Shown: positions 1 through 7,100 of the stretch, one piece after another
How positions within the stretch are numbered: the first letter of the stretch is position 1
Layout: the number at the start of each line of letters is the position of its first letter
NCBI GenBank assembly: GCA_002308215.1
Contig: DBVO01000005.1
Coordinates: forward strand, 4,454 to 14,801
Length of the DNA: 10,348 nucleotides
From: Christensenella sp. UBA1262
GTDB lineage: Bacteria; Bacillota; Clostridia; Christensenellales; CAG-917
Direction of reading: 5' to 3'
Notes under the pieces: generated by a model
What the model saw: the letters and a program-made list of their open reading frames with translations, nothing else
What the model was told of the DNA's origin: nothing
Database searches by the model: none
Translations under genes and position numbers: made by a program

Positions 1-206
1 AAAGGATTTCATTCGGTGTTTTGAAAAAAATCTAGTTTCATTTGAGTTTGATATAAAACTTCTATTCAACCATTTTTCCATTATTTTTTATACATTTGTA
101 TATTTTAATAAACATTTTGTTTAATATCTTTCATCATTTATTTGACACATAGTCCAATTAGTTATAAAATATTAATATAAAATGAAACAAAATTTAGGAG
201 ATATAT
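1..206. other. AT-rich intergenic region upstream of the lipid kinase gene
   Basis: No gene is supportable here. One frame is open from base 2 to about 124, but its translation is a low-complexity run of Phe, Ile, Lys and Asn and resembles nothing I know, so it is more likely AT-rich spacer than the tail of an upstream gene. A short dyad (TATAC-N4-GTATA) lies at 89-102. The right part holds the promoter and ribosome site of the lipid kinase gene. Confidence 0.6.
142..170 (+). promoter_or_regulatory. Sigma-A-type promoter of the lipid kinase gene
   Basis: A perfect -35 box TTGACA (142-147) and a -10 box TAAAAT (165-170) are separated by 17 bases. Transcription would start near 177, giving a leader of about 30 bases with the ribosome site AGGAG at 196-200, six bases before the ATG at 207. 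Confidence 0.75.
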
Positions 207-1076
207 ATGTATCATATTATTGTTAATCCACAGGGCGGAAAAGGCAAAAGTCTTAAAGCCCTTGCAAAAGTAGAACAAATACTTAAAGACAAAAATGTAG
301 AATATGTTGTGCACAAGACAGAACGTCCTTTGCACGCAACAGAAATTACAAGAGAATTATCTGCTACCCCAGACACAAAAATTATTATGATGGGTGGCGA
401 TGGATCATTTAATGAAATTTTGAACGGCATTGAAAACTTTGATAACGTTACACTTGGCATTGTTCCATGCGGAAGCGGAAACGACTTTATCAAAAAGAGC
501 GGCCACCCTCTTGATGTTCAAAAAGCTATGGATATCATTTTGAGTGGAAATGAAGAATACTGTGACTATATTCAACTTGACAATAGACGTTGCTTGAACG
601 TTCTTGGTGCTGGTATGGACGTTGATGTTCTTCTTAACTATGCAACAAGAAAGCATGGCCCAGCAAAAGTTAGATATTATATGTCACTTTTCCATGTTCT
701 TGCACACACAAGATTCCATCACCTCCGTTTAACAGTAGATGATGGCGAACCAATGGATCGCAATGTATTTATGATTGGTATTGGTAATGGTGGTATCATC
801 GGTGGCGGCATTCCTATCTGCCCTGCAGCTGATCCATATGATGGAGAACTCTCAATTGTTGTTGTCAACGAAATCAAAAAGAGCAGAATCTTGCTTGAAC
901 TCGGTGGATTCCTTTCCGCAAAGCATGTTAACAAGTCATACACCGAAGTCTTCTCTGGCAAAAAAGTTCATCTTGAAGTACTTGATGACAGCAAATGTCA
1001 AACAGATGGCGAGATATTTGATGACGTTGATATCCACGCAGAACTTGTACACAACAAACTTAGAGTATTTAAATAA
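207..1076 (+). CDS. Diacylglycerol kinase family lipid kinase (DagK/YegS/BmrU-like)
   Basis: Predicted soluble or membrane-associated lipid kinase that transfers phosphate from ATP to a lipid such as diacylglycerol, giving phosphatidic acid that re-enters phospholipid synthesis. The 289 residues match the usual length of the bacterial DagK-like family (about 290-310). The N-terminal nucleotide-binding half shows NPQGGKGK at residues 7-14, the signature GGDGSFNE at 63-70 (family GGDGTxNE with the common Thr-to-Ser change) and PCGSGNDF at 87-94. The C-terminal beta-sandwich half carries DGELSIVVV and QTDGEIF, the latter matching the conserved DGE segment near the end of the family. The ATG at 207 is supported by AGGAG six bases upstream. 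The gene has its own promoter and terminator and so appears monocistronic. The lipid substrate cannot be read from sequence; sphingoid or other lipid substrates are possible in this superfamily. Confidence 0.9.
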   Translation: MYHIIVNPQGGKGKSLKALAKVEQILKDKNVEYVVHKTERPLHATEITRELSATPDTKIIMMGGDGSFNEILNGIENFDNVTLGIVPCGSGNDFIKKSGHPLDVQKAMDIILSGNEEYCDYIQLDNRRCLNVLGAGMDVDVLLNYATRKHGPAKVRYYMSLFHVLAHTRFHHLRLTVDDGEPMDRNVFMIGIGNGGIIGGGIPICPAADPYDGELSIVVVNEIKKSRILLELGGFLSAKHVNKSYTEVFSGKKVHLEVLDDSKCQTDGEIFDDVDIHAELVHNKLRVFK

Positions 1077-1102
1077 GTTATACTTATTTATTAAAAATTA
1101 TT

Positions 1103-1137
1103 TCCGCATTGATGCATTAATCAATGCGGATTTTTTT
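1103..1137 (+). terminator. Intrinsic terminator of the lipid kinase gene
   Basis: A perfect 11-base-pair stem (TCCGCATTGAT / ATCAATGCGGA) with a six-base loop is followed directly by seven T residues. It lies 26 bases after the stop codon of the lipid kinase and upstream of the next promoter. Confidence 0.92.
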
Positions 1138-1141
1138 ACTA

Positions 1142-1170
1142 TTGTATTTTATTTTTAATAGTGATAAAAT
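1142..1170 (+). promoter_or_regulatory. Candidate promoter of the alcohol dehydrogenase gene
   Basis: A -35-like TTGTAT (1142-1147) and a -10 TAAAAT (1165-1170) are 17 bases apart. The -10 is good, the -35 matches only at TTG. Transcription would start near 1177. It sits just after the preceding terminator, so a promoter is needed here. Confidence 0.55.
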
Positions 1171-1189
1171 TATATTTAGATAAAATTTG

Positions 1190-1211
1190 TCGGCGTATGC
1201 CGATTTGGAGG
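1190..1211 (+). promoter_or_regulatory. Leader hairpin next to the ADH ribosome binding site
   Basis: A small stem TCGGC-gtat-GCCGA (1190-1203) lies three bases before the ribosome site GGAGG (1207-1211), which is five bases from the ATG at 1217. The strong ribosome site decides the start. The stem does not include the GGAGG itself, so any effect on translation is conjecture. Confidence 0.45.
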
Positions 1212-1216
1212 AAAAT

Positions 1217-2446
1217 ATGAACGTATTTTACAAATGCTATTGTCGCTGTTTTCAACAAATTATGAGAGTCGCAGAATGTTTCTTGCCATGGGGACAATGT
1301 AAGCAAATACTCTCTGGTGCTGGAAGCGTCAAAGAACTCCCTAAGTTTTTAAAAGAACAAGGATTTAAGAGCATACTTATCGTTACAGATGGCGGTCTCT
1401 TCAAACTCGGTATGGCAGATCCAATCCTTGCAGCATGCGAAGAACAAGAAATGAAGGCTTGCTGCTATCATGATGTAGTTCCAAACCCAACAATAGGCAA
1501 TATCGAAGAAGGCTTGGCAATGTACAAAGAAAATGATTGCGATGCTATCGTTGCTCTTGGCGGTGGTTCTGCAATGGATTGTGCAAAAGGTATAGGCGCG
1601 AGAGTCGCATGCCCAAAGAAACCTGTTCCAAAGATGAAAGGTCTTGTTAAGATTATGCTTTCCGGGCACCATCTTCCACCACTTGTTGCAATTCCAACAA
1701 CATCTGGTACTGGTTCAGAGGCTACACTTGCAGCTGTTATTTCAAATCCAGAAACCCATGAGAAATACCCTATCAATGATCCATTCCTTATCCCACGTTA
1801 TGTAGTTATGGACCCAGAACTCACAAAGAGTTTGCCAACACACATTACATCAACTACAGGCATGGATGCATTAACACATGCTGTTGAAGCATATATTGGT
1901 AGCGAAAATACTCCTTCTACTAAAAAACAAGCTGTTGAAGCAGTTCAACTTATCAATAAGTATCTCAAACAAGCATATAATCATGGCGATGACCTTGAAG
2001 CAAGAAATGAAATGCAAAAGGCTGCATATCTTGCAGGTAAAGCATTTACAAGAGCATATGTCGGTTATGTACATGCAGTAGCTCATACACTTGGTGGCGA
2101 ATATGGTGTACCACATGGTCTTGCAAATGCAGTTATCCTCCCTTATGTTCTTAAAGCATATGGAAAATCTGCACATAAAAAGCTTGCTAAACTTGCAGAT
2201 GCAATTAACCTCGGCGGAGAAACAAAAGAAGAAAAAGCAAATCTCTTTATTAAGTGGATTGAAGATCTCAATTCATCCATGAATATACCAACCAAGATTA
2301 TGGCAAAAGATGGATCCCCACTTATTGAAGAAGAACGCTTGCCACGCATGATTGAACATGCTCTTCAAGAAGCAAATCCTCTCTACCCATGTCCACAAGT
2401 TTGGGGCAAGAAAGAAGTCGAAGCAATCTATCGTCAAATTATGTAA
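1217..2446 (+). CDS. Iron-containing (group III) alcohol dehydrogenase
   Basis: NAD(P)-dependent cytoplasmic dehydrogenase of the iron-activated ADH family, expected to interconvert an alcohol and its aldehyde, often in the aldehyde-reducing direction to recycle NADH during fermentation. With start 1217 it has 409 residues. Visible motifs: GGGSAMDCAK at 115-124 (nucleotide binding), PTTSGTGSE at 160-168, and the metal ligands Asp217 and His221 in GMDALTHAVEA, His286 in GYVHAVAH and His300 in GVPHGLANA. The N-terminus (MNVFYKCYCRCF) matches the FYKxYCR start common in clostridial members, and GGAGG at 1207-1211 supports the ATG at 1217. An earlier in-frame TTG at 1187 would add ten residues read from the hairpin and ribosome site, and is rejected. 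Chain length and class of the natural substrate cannot be told; butanol, 1,3-propanediol and lactaldehyde enzymes share these motifs. Confidence 0.92.
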   Translation: MNVFYKCYCRCFQQIMRVAECFLPWGQCKQILSGAGSVKELPKFLKEQGFKSILIVTDGGLFKLGMADPILAACEEQEMKACCYHDVVPNPTIGNIEEGLAMYKENDCDAIVALGGGSAMDCAKGIGARVACPKKPVPKMKGLVKIMLSGHHLPPLVAIPTTSGTGSEATLAAVISNPETHEKYPINDPFLIPRYVVMDPELTKSLPTHITSTTGMDALTHAVEAYIGSENTPSTKKQAVEAVQLINKYLKQAYNHGDDLEARNEMQKAAYLAGKAFTRAYVGYVHAVAHTLGGEYGVPHGLANAVILPYVLKAYGKSAHKKLAKLADAINLGGETKEEKANLFIKWIEDLNSSMNIPTKIMAKDGSPLIEEERLPRMIEHALQEANPLYPCPQVWGKKEVEAIYRQIM

Positions 2447-2461
2447 TTTAATTCAAATATT

Positions 2462-2489
2462 AAAAGGCGCTCATATGGGCGCCTTTTTT
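2462..2489 (+). terminator. Intrinsic terminator of the ADH gene
   Basis: The stem AAAAGGCGCTC / GGGCGCCTTTT with one T-G wobble closes an ATAT loop and is followed by a run of six T in all. The A-rich left arm means it could also work on the other strand. It lies 15 bases after the stop codon. It closely resembles the hairpin at 3758-3784. Confidence 0.88.
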
Positions 2490-2563
2490 ATTTACAAAAT
2501 TTGTTAAATTTTGAAATATATACTCTTTTACGACTATGTACTAGTAAAATATATAAATTATTC

Positions 2564-2614
2564 TTGCTTTTTTAATCCAAAAATAGTAAACTATTTAAGG
2601 TTGAAATATCAACC
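2564..2614 (+). promoter_or_regulatory. gap promoter with two inverted repeats around the -10 and start point
   Basis: A -35 TTGCTT (2564-2569) and a -10 TAAACT (2587-2592) are 17 bases apart. The -10 lies within the dyad AAATAG-TAAA-CTATTT (2581-2596). Starting almost exactly at the expected transcription start (about 2599) is a second dyad, GGTTGA-AATA-TCAACC (2599-2614). These could be operators, or the second could form a 5' stem-loop on the gap mRNA. The boxes are moderate matches, so the assignment is tentative. Confidence 0.5.
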
Positions 2615-2653
2615 GCTATAAATTAGGAAATAACCATTATTGGAGGAATTATT

Positions 2654-3706
2654 ATGGCAAACGTAAAAGTCGCTATTAACGGTTTTGGCCGTATCGGTCG
2701 TCTCGCATTCAGACAAATGTTCGGTGCTGAAGGTTATGAAATTGTTGCTATCAACGATCTCACAAGCCCAAAAATGCTCGCACATCTTTTGAAGTACGAC
2801 TCAACTCAAGGCAACTATGCACTCTCACATGAGATTTCAAGCTGCGAAGCAGTTCTTAATGAAGATGGTTCTGTCAAAGAAGATGGCTATATCGTCGTCG
2901 ATGGCAAACAAATCACAATCTATGCAAAGAAGAATGCAGCAGAACTTCCTTGGGGCAAACTTGGTGTAGACGTAGTTCTTGAATGCTCTGGTGTTTATAC
3001 ATCAAAAGCAAAAGCACAAGCACACGTAGACGCTGGCGCACGCAAAGTCGTCATCTCTGCTCCTGCAGGCAACGACCTCCCTACAATTGTTTACAATGTT
3101 AACCACAACACATTGAAAGCAAGCGACAACATCATTTCAGCAGCATCTTGCACAACAAACTGCTTGGCACCAATGGCAAAAGCTCTCAACGATTATTTGC
3201 CAATCAGATCTGGTATCATGACAACAGTTCACGCATATACAGGTGACCAAATGCCTCTCGATGGCCCACAAAGAAAGGGTGATTTGAGAAGATCCAGAGC
3301 AGCAGCTTGCAACATCGTTCCAAACAGCACTGGCGCAGCAAAGGCAATCGGTCTTGTTATCCCAGAACTCAACGGCAAGCTCATCGGTTCTGCACAACGT
3401 GTTCCAACTCCAACTGGCTCTACAACAATCCTCGTAGCAGTAGTTGAAGGCGAAGCAACAGTTGATGGCATCAACGCAGCAATGAAAGCAGCATCCAATG
3501 AATCATTTGGATACAACACAGATCAAATCGTTTCTTCCGATATCATCGGCAGCAGATTCGGTTCCATCTTCGATGCAACACAAACAATGGTCATCAATAT
3601 GGGTAATGGTCTTAGCCAAGTTCAAGTTGTTTCTTGGTATGACAACGAGAACTCATATACAAGCCAAATGGTCAGAACAATCAAATACTTCTCTGAATTG
3701 AAATAA
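2654..3706 (+). CDS. gap: Glyceraldehyde-3-phosphate dehydrogenase, glycolytic type I
   Basis: Cytoplasmic glycolytic enzyme that oxidises and phosphorylates glyceraldehyde 3-phosphate to 1,3-bisphosphoglycerate with reduction of NAD+. The N-terminal Rossmann part shows INGFGRIGR at 8-16 and Asp35 in AINDLTSP, which favours NAD over NADP. The catalytic centre is SAASCTTNC at 162-170 with nucleophile Cys166, and the catalytic base is His193 in TTVHAYTGDQ. WYDNENSY is near the end. Length is 350 residues against the usual 333-340; the excess appears to be roughly 10-12 residues after DSTQGNY (about residues 59-78, rich in Ser, Glu and Asp), probably a surface loop. GGAGG at 2642-2646 precedes the ATG by seven bases. 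Codons favour C-ending forms such as AAC, ATC and CTC more than in the neighbours, as expected for a highly expressed gene. No pgk or tpi gene follows; a terminator closes it. Confidence 0.97.
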   Translation: MANVKVAINGFGRIGRLAFRQMFGAEGYEIVAINDLTSPKMLAHLLKYDSTQGNYALSHEISSCEAVLNEDGSVKEDGYIVVDGKQITIYAKKNAAELPWGKLGVDVVLECSGVYTSKAKAQAHVDAGARKVVISAPAGNDLPTIVYNVNHNTLKASDNIISAASCTTNCLAPMAKALNDYLPIRSGIMTTVHAYTGDQMPLDGPQRKGDLRRSRAAACNIVPNSTGAAKAIGLVIPELNGKLIGSAQRVPTPTGSTTILVAVVEGEATVDGINAAMKAASNESFGYNTDQIVSSDIIGSRFGSIFDATQTMVINMGNGLSQVQVVSWYDNENSYTSQMVRTIKYFSELK

Positions 3707-3727
3707 GTTCTGAAAAACAAAAAATTT

Positions 3728-3755
3728 ATCACACCGCTTTGCGGTGTGATTTTTT
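3728..3755 (+). terminator. Intrinsic terminator of gap
   Basis: A perfect ten-base-pair stem (ATCACACCGC / GCGGTGTGAT) with a TTT loop is followed by five T. It begins 21 bases after the gap stop codon. Confidence 0.92.
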
Positions 3756-3757
3756 AT

Positions 3758-3784
3758 AAAAGGCACTCTCATGAGCGCCTTTTT
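3758..3784. terminator. Terminator between convergent units, mainly for the minus-strand glycosyltransferase operon
   Basis: The stem AAAAGGC(A)CTC / GAG(C)GCCTTTT has a single A-C mismatch and a TCAT loop. T runs follow on both strands (five T on plus, four on minus before an AT-rich stretch), so it can act in both directions. It is 21 bases past the stop of the minus-strand glycosyltransferase gene and backs up the gap terminator on the plus strand. Confidence 0.8.
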
Positions 3785-3805
3785 AATTCATTACTCTTTC
3801 TTACT

Positions 3806-4996
3806 TTAATCTACAACCACACAGTGTTGGACAGGAACACGTGCACTTGGGAGATCTCCGTGAACCTGACTTATTGCATCAAAAATCATGCCTTCCATGC
3901 GCTTCATGCAACTTTCAAGGTCATAGGCTACTGCACTATTAAGATATCTGTCTGCGTATTCCGCCCTCTTTTCTGGGTTTTCAATCCAGTAGTCAAGCAC
4001 TCTAGCAAGATCATGTTCATCACGGTTCTTAAATATACAACTATCATCCACCGCAAAATATCTCGTTGCTGAAAGCTTACTGTCTGATACAATCGTAAGC
4101 TTGCCGACTGCAATTGCTTCAAGACAAGATATGCCTTCAAGTTCGATTTGAGCAGGATGGACATAGATATCTGCATAGTTAAGAACATCTATAATTTCCG
4201 TTCGTGAATAGAACTTGAATATTGGCTGAATTGGAAGCTCCTTTGCAAGCTGACGATACAATCCTTCTTTTGCACCTTCACCACCTAGTATAAGTTGAAT
4301 TTTATCCTTATACTTTGACAATGCAACAGCCTTTATAAGCGTATCTTGGCTCTTCTCTGTTGCATAGCGCCCAGTAGTAAGCACAACGATTTTATCCTTG
4401 AGTTCATCTGGTTTTTCTGATGGGCGGCGTTTGACATAATCATGAATGCCGTTAGAAATAACGTAACCTGGAGTTTTTATACCAATGCTATTTTCAAACT
4501 CGTCACGGATAAATTGAGTTGGGAAATGTATACAAGTGCAATACTTATAGAAGTTTTGCCACATATATGCATAAGCTATTTCATTTGCAGATTTAGACCA
4601 ATTAAGTTTGAAATATGCGGTAAAGTTTTGTGCCTGCATATGAAAACCTGCGGTGATTGGGAGCTTCATCTCATGTGCTACTTTAACAGCTGCCAAACCG
4701 AGTGTCAACGGCATCATTATATGTACAGCATCTACTCCATAAAGCGCTGCTTTAATTATTCTGTCTTGTGGCTTTGCAAGTGTAACACCAACCTTATTAA
4801 CATAAGCATTAAGCATCTTACCAAAATTGAGGTTCGGGACTACCCAGTGATCAGGCTTACCTTTAGAGTTTTGGTCCGCACAAAGAATTCGTACTTCATG
4901 CCCTTGTGCCTTTAATGAGCGAATAAGGTTATATGCAACTACAGCACTACCATTGTTTTCTCTACCATAAATATCGCAAACTACAGTGATAATCAT
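3806..4996 (-). CDS. GT4-family (group 1) glycosyltransferase
   Basis: Retaining GT-B-fold glycosyltransferase of 396 residues, expected to act at the inner face of the membrane with a nucleotide-sugar donor. The N-terminal acceptor domain opens IITVVCDIYGRENNGSAVVAYNLIRSLKAQ-like, as in GT4 enzymes (a Gly/Ser-rich loop, then a helix, then GHEV at 32-35). The C-terminal donor domain shows the linker SNGI at 181-184, TTGRYATEKSQ at 207-217 with the expected basic residues Arg210 and Lys215, and an EX7E-type motif ELEGISCLE with Glu285 and Glu293. No membrane span is visible. The layout recalls lipid glycosyltransferases such as alpha-monoglucosyl-diacylglycerol synthases, but acceptor and sugar are inference. 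It is third in the operon, 11 bases after the sensor gene, with a strong TAAGGAGGTG that includes the sensor's stop codon. The C-terminal tail (about 375-396) looks poorly conserved. Confidence 0.87.
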   Translation of the reverse strand: MIITVVCDIYGRENNGSAVVAYNLIRSLKAQGHEVRILCADQNSKGKPDHWVVPNLNFGKMLNAYVNKVGVTLAKPQDRIIKAALYGVDAVHIMMPLTLGLAAVKVAHEMKLPITAGFHMQAQNFTAYFKLNWSKSANEIAYAYMWQNFYKYCTCIHFPTQFIRDEFENSIGIKTPGYVISNGIHDYVKRRPSEKPDELKDKIVVLTTGRYATEKSQDTLIKAVALSKYKDKIQLILGGEGAKEGLYRQLAKELPIQPIFKFYSRTEIIDVLNYADIYVHPAQIELEGISCLEAIAVGKLTIVSDSKLSATRYFAVDDSCIFKNRDEHDLARVLDYWIENPEKRAEYADRYLNSAVAYDLESCMKRMEGMIFDAISQVHGDLPSARVPVQHCVVVD

Positions 4997-5007
4997 ATTG
5001 CACCTCC

Positions 5008-6399
5008 TTAAAACGCTTCGCTCGCGCTAAATAGCGCGGTGACAACAAATAAATTGCCTTCTCGACTAAACGTTGCCGTTCCACCATATTTTTCTGCAAC
5101 GGCGCGGATTGAATGCGTGCCATAGCCTTGCGAACCACTCTTAGTTGAATGTGGACGTCCATCCTTCAAAAAAGTTATATCTTTATCGCAGTAGTTTTCA
5201 ATACGCACCATAAGGAGAGACTTATTACGTGCAGATGAAATACGAATAAAGCGTTTATCTTCGTCTACCGTTTCAAGATGCTCAACAGCATTATCTATAG
5301 CATTTCCGAAGAATATGTTAACATCTGAAACATCCATGAAGTTTAGCGCTCTACCTTCTATCATTGCTGTGGTTTTGATACCGTTTTGATTGAGTAACAA
5401 TGATTTTTGCGTAAGCAATATATCAAGCGCATCATTCCCTGTTTGAATGCTTGAATCAAAGATATCTGCTGATATTTCACCGAGCTCTTTAAGAATTGTT
5501 TCGTCTATCTTGTGGGCTGCAAACACTTGAGCAACTTGTCCCTTGACTTCGTCAAGTTTCTTGTTTACAAGCTCCATACTCGCCTGTTGTTTTTCTACTC
5601 TATCCTTATAGTGCTGGCTAAAGCTTTGAGCAGCTTCTTGCTCTTGCACATTTTTAACCCAAATGAGGTTGAAACGTTGTACAAGCAGAACAAACACGGC
5701 AAAGATGATCATGAATATATTAAAAATCATTGGTATAGCCATTGAATATGGGCTTGTCTCACGGGTAATATTCATGAGACTTAAATTGAAGAATTGGGAC
5801 TCTGATATTGCTGCGGTGAAAAATGCATACAAAACATAAAGTCCAAGCACAAACTTATTAATATCTTTGCCAAAGTTTTTGTGTGACTTTGCAAACGGAC
5901 GAGCAAACAACAACCATGCAACAAACAAAACTGCTATGTGCACGAGATAATACATAACAAATCCCCATGCATCCGCACCGCTATACATTGTAAAGAATAT
6001 CGATGTGCATCCAGTTGCATCTATAAGAATTGAATATAGCGCACTACTTATTGTGAGAGCTGCGTTAGCAGCAACCGCTGTAAACAAAAGCAGTGATGGC
6101 TTTTCATCAAAACAAATGGCAAGCGCGACGATACCAACCACAACGAAAATTACATATGACAATGCACGAAGCAAATCAATGTTGACAACATTAAATGCAA
6201 ATCCTGATGAGAATATGCCATATAATGCAAATGATGCTCCTAATGAAATTACGCCAACACCCAATATTGTTAATATGACTCTAATCAAAAAGTGTCTGCG
6301 ACGCTTGAGAGAATAAGAGAATAAGGCTTCATAAATAATGTTCATAAATGCAAATGACATGAACATTGAAAGAATAAGTCCAAGAAGTTGTTTATTCAT
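5008..6399 (-). CDS. Membrane GHKL sensor protein, histidine-kinase-like, lacking the usual phosphoacceptor histidine
   Basis: 463-residue sensor of the AgrC-like group that pairs with LytTR regulators. The first 240 residues contain about seven hydrophobic spans (roughly 4-24, 37-61, 78-97, 101-124, 145-165, 181-199, 218-241). A helical, probably coiled-coil linker (about 250-300) leads to a GHKL ATPase domain. The N box is FGNAIDNAVEH (364-374, Asn366 and Asn370) and the G box is GYGTHSI (425-431); both look intact. The segment where this family usually has NxKCHDLKHQI reads NKKLDEVKGQV (279-289): the phosphoacceptor His position is Asp283 and the second His is Gly287. His263 and His296 are nearby but off register. 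The gene starts five bases after the regulator's stop, with AGGGGGTGA inside the end of that gene, suggesting coupled translation. It may bind ATP without autophosphorylating. The ligand is unknown. Confidence 0.88.
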   Translation of the reverse strand: MNKQLLGLILSMFMSFAFMNIIYEALFSYSLKRRRHFLIRVILTILGVGVISLGASFALYGIFSSGFAFNVVNIDLLRALSYVIFVVVGIVALAICFDEKPSLLLFTAVAANAALTISSALYSILIDATGCTSIFFTMYSGADAWGFVMYYLVHIAVLFVAWLLFARPFAKSHKNFGKDINKFVLGLYVLYAFFTAAISESQFFNLSLMNITRETSPYSMAIPMIFNIFMIIFAVFVLLVQRFNLIWVKNVQEQEAAQSFSQHYKDRVEKQQASMELVNKKLDEVKGQVAQVFAAHKIDETILKELGEISADIFDSSIQTGNDALDILLTQKSLLLNQNGIKTTAMIEGRALNFMDVSDVNIFFGNAIDNAVEHLETVDEDKRFIRISSARNKSLLMVRIENYCDKDITFLKDGRPHSTKSGSQGYGTHSIRAVAEKYGGTATFSREGNLFVVTALFSASEAF

Positions 6400-6404
6400 T
6401 CAGC

Positions 6405-7100
6405 TCACCCCCTATTCATAAACGCCAAAAGGCTAGCCAATAATTGTGATTTTTGATCATGCTTAATTGGCAAACACGCTCTACCGACATATACATCATC
6501 TTCCCACACCTTGTGCACATGGCCAAGATTAATAAGATAACCACCAAGACGGAAGAATCTATCTTGCGTAACTTTTTTTGCTTCGTCGCCGAGCGTTCCA
6601 CGTATTCTTAAATCCCCATCAACTAGATGATATATAACATGATGCAAACTGCCTTCCATGTATTCAATTTGATCAACAGATATACGTTTTGCACCATCTT
6701 TTGTCATAACCGCAATTGAAGGGACATCCATTCTGACAAGCCTGACTTGTACACGATCGAGCATTGTAGCAAATTCAGGATAATTGATAGGCGTAGTCAA
6801 AAAATCAACTGCATCAACTTCGTAACCTTTGAGCACAAACTGTTTTGAAGATGCAATAAAGACAAGTGGCGTCTCCTTATTAGTTTCTCTTAATTTAAGA
6901 GCAACCTCAATACCATTTTCATCTTGAAGTTCTACATCCATAAACACTGCATCAAATTTATGTTGCTTAGCAAGAAATGCCGAGCCTTTAGAAAAAGCTT
7001 GGACTTCGACTTCAACGCCCTTCTCTTCGCCATAGCGAGCAGAGTATTCTTTTAAAATCGCAGCAATTTCATGCTTATCTTCGCAAATTGCAATTTTCAA
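6405..7100 (-). CDS. LytTR-family response regulator with a degenerate receiver
   Basis: Cytoplasmic DNA-binding regulator of 231 residues, the usual size for this type (AgrA/LytR-like). The receiver spans about 1-120: acidic pair Glu7-Asp8, phosphoacceptor Asp55 in FDAVFMDVELQDENGIE. The position normally Thr/Ser (FLTxx) is Ala83, followed by Ser84, and the conserved Lys before Pro (LLKPI in relatives) is Thr103 in DFLTTPI. The LytTR DNA-binding domain spans about 128-230, with RFFRLGGYLINL (181-192) and LPIKHDQK (210-217); the loop before YLINL seems one residue shorter than usual and the Arg common after LPIS is missing. The start is TTG at 7100: AGAGG lies eight bases upstream and no in-frame ATG precedes it. 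It is first in an operon with the sensor and glycosyltransferase, so its targets may include its own operon. No LytTR direct repeats were recognised. Confidence 0.87.
   Translation of the reverse strand: MKIAICEDKHEIAAILKEYSARYGEEKGVEVEVQAFSKGSAFLAKQHKFDAVFMDVELQDENGIEVALKLRETNKETPLVFIASSKQFVLKGYEVDAVDFLTTPINYPEFATMLDRVQVRLVRMDVPSIAVMTKDGAKRISVDQIEYMEGSLHHVIYHLVDGDLRIRGTLGDEAKKVTQDRFFRLGGYLINLGHVHKVWEDDVYVGRACLPIKHDQKSQLLASLLAFMNRG

Noticed and set aside
2..124. Possible C-terminal end of an upstream gene
   Set aside because: The open frame is short and low in complexity, no terminator follows, and no family resemblance is seen.
775..1158. Plus-strand open frame of 127 codons overlapping the lipid kinase and running through its terminator
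   Set aside because: It is a shifted frame of the kinase gene, continues across the hairpin and its T run, and has no motif.
1187..1216. Upstream TTG start that would add ten residues to the alcohol dehydrogenase
   Set aside because: The extension is read from the leader hairpin and the GGAGG site itself; the ATG at 1217 has the ribosome site and gives the family's normal N-terminus.
4442..4915. Plus-strand open frame of 157 codons inside the glycosyltransferase gene
   Set aside because: It is fully antisense to a well-supported gene, its product is Cys/Ile-rich without known motifs, and it has no ribosome site or promoter.
6405..7100. Idea that the regulator or sensor is a pseudogene
   Set aside because: Both reading frames are intact, of normal length, with good ribosome sites and conserved remaining motifs, which argues for changed rather than lost function.
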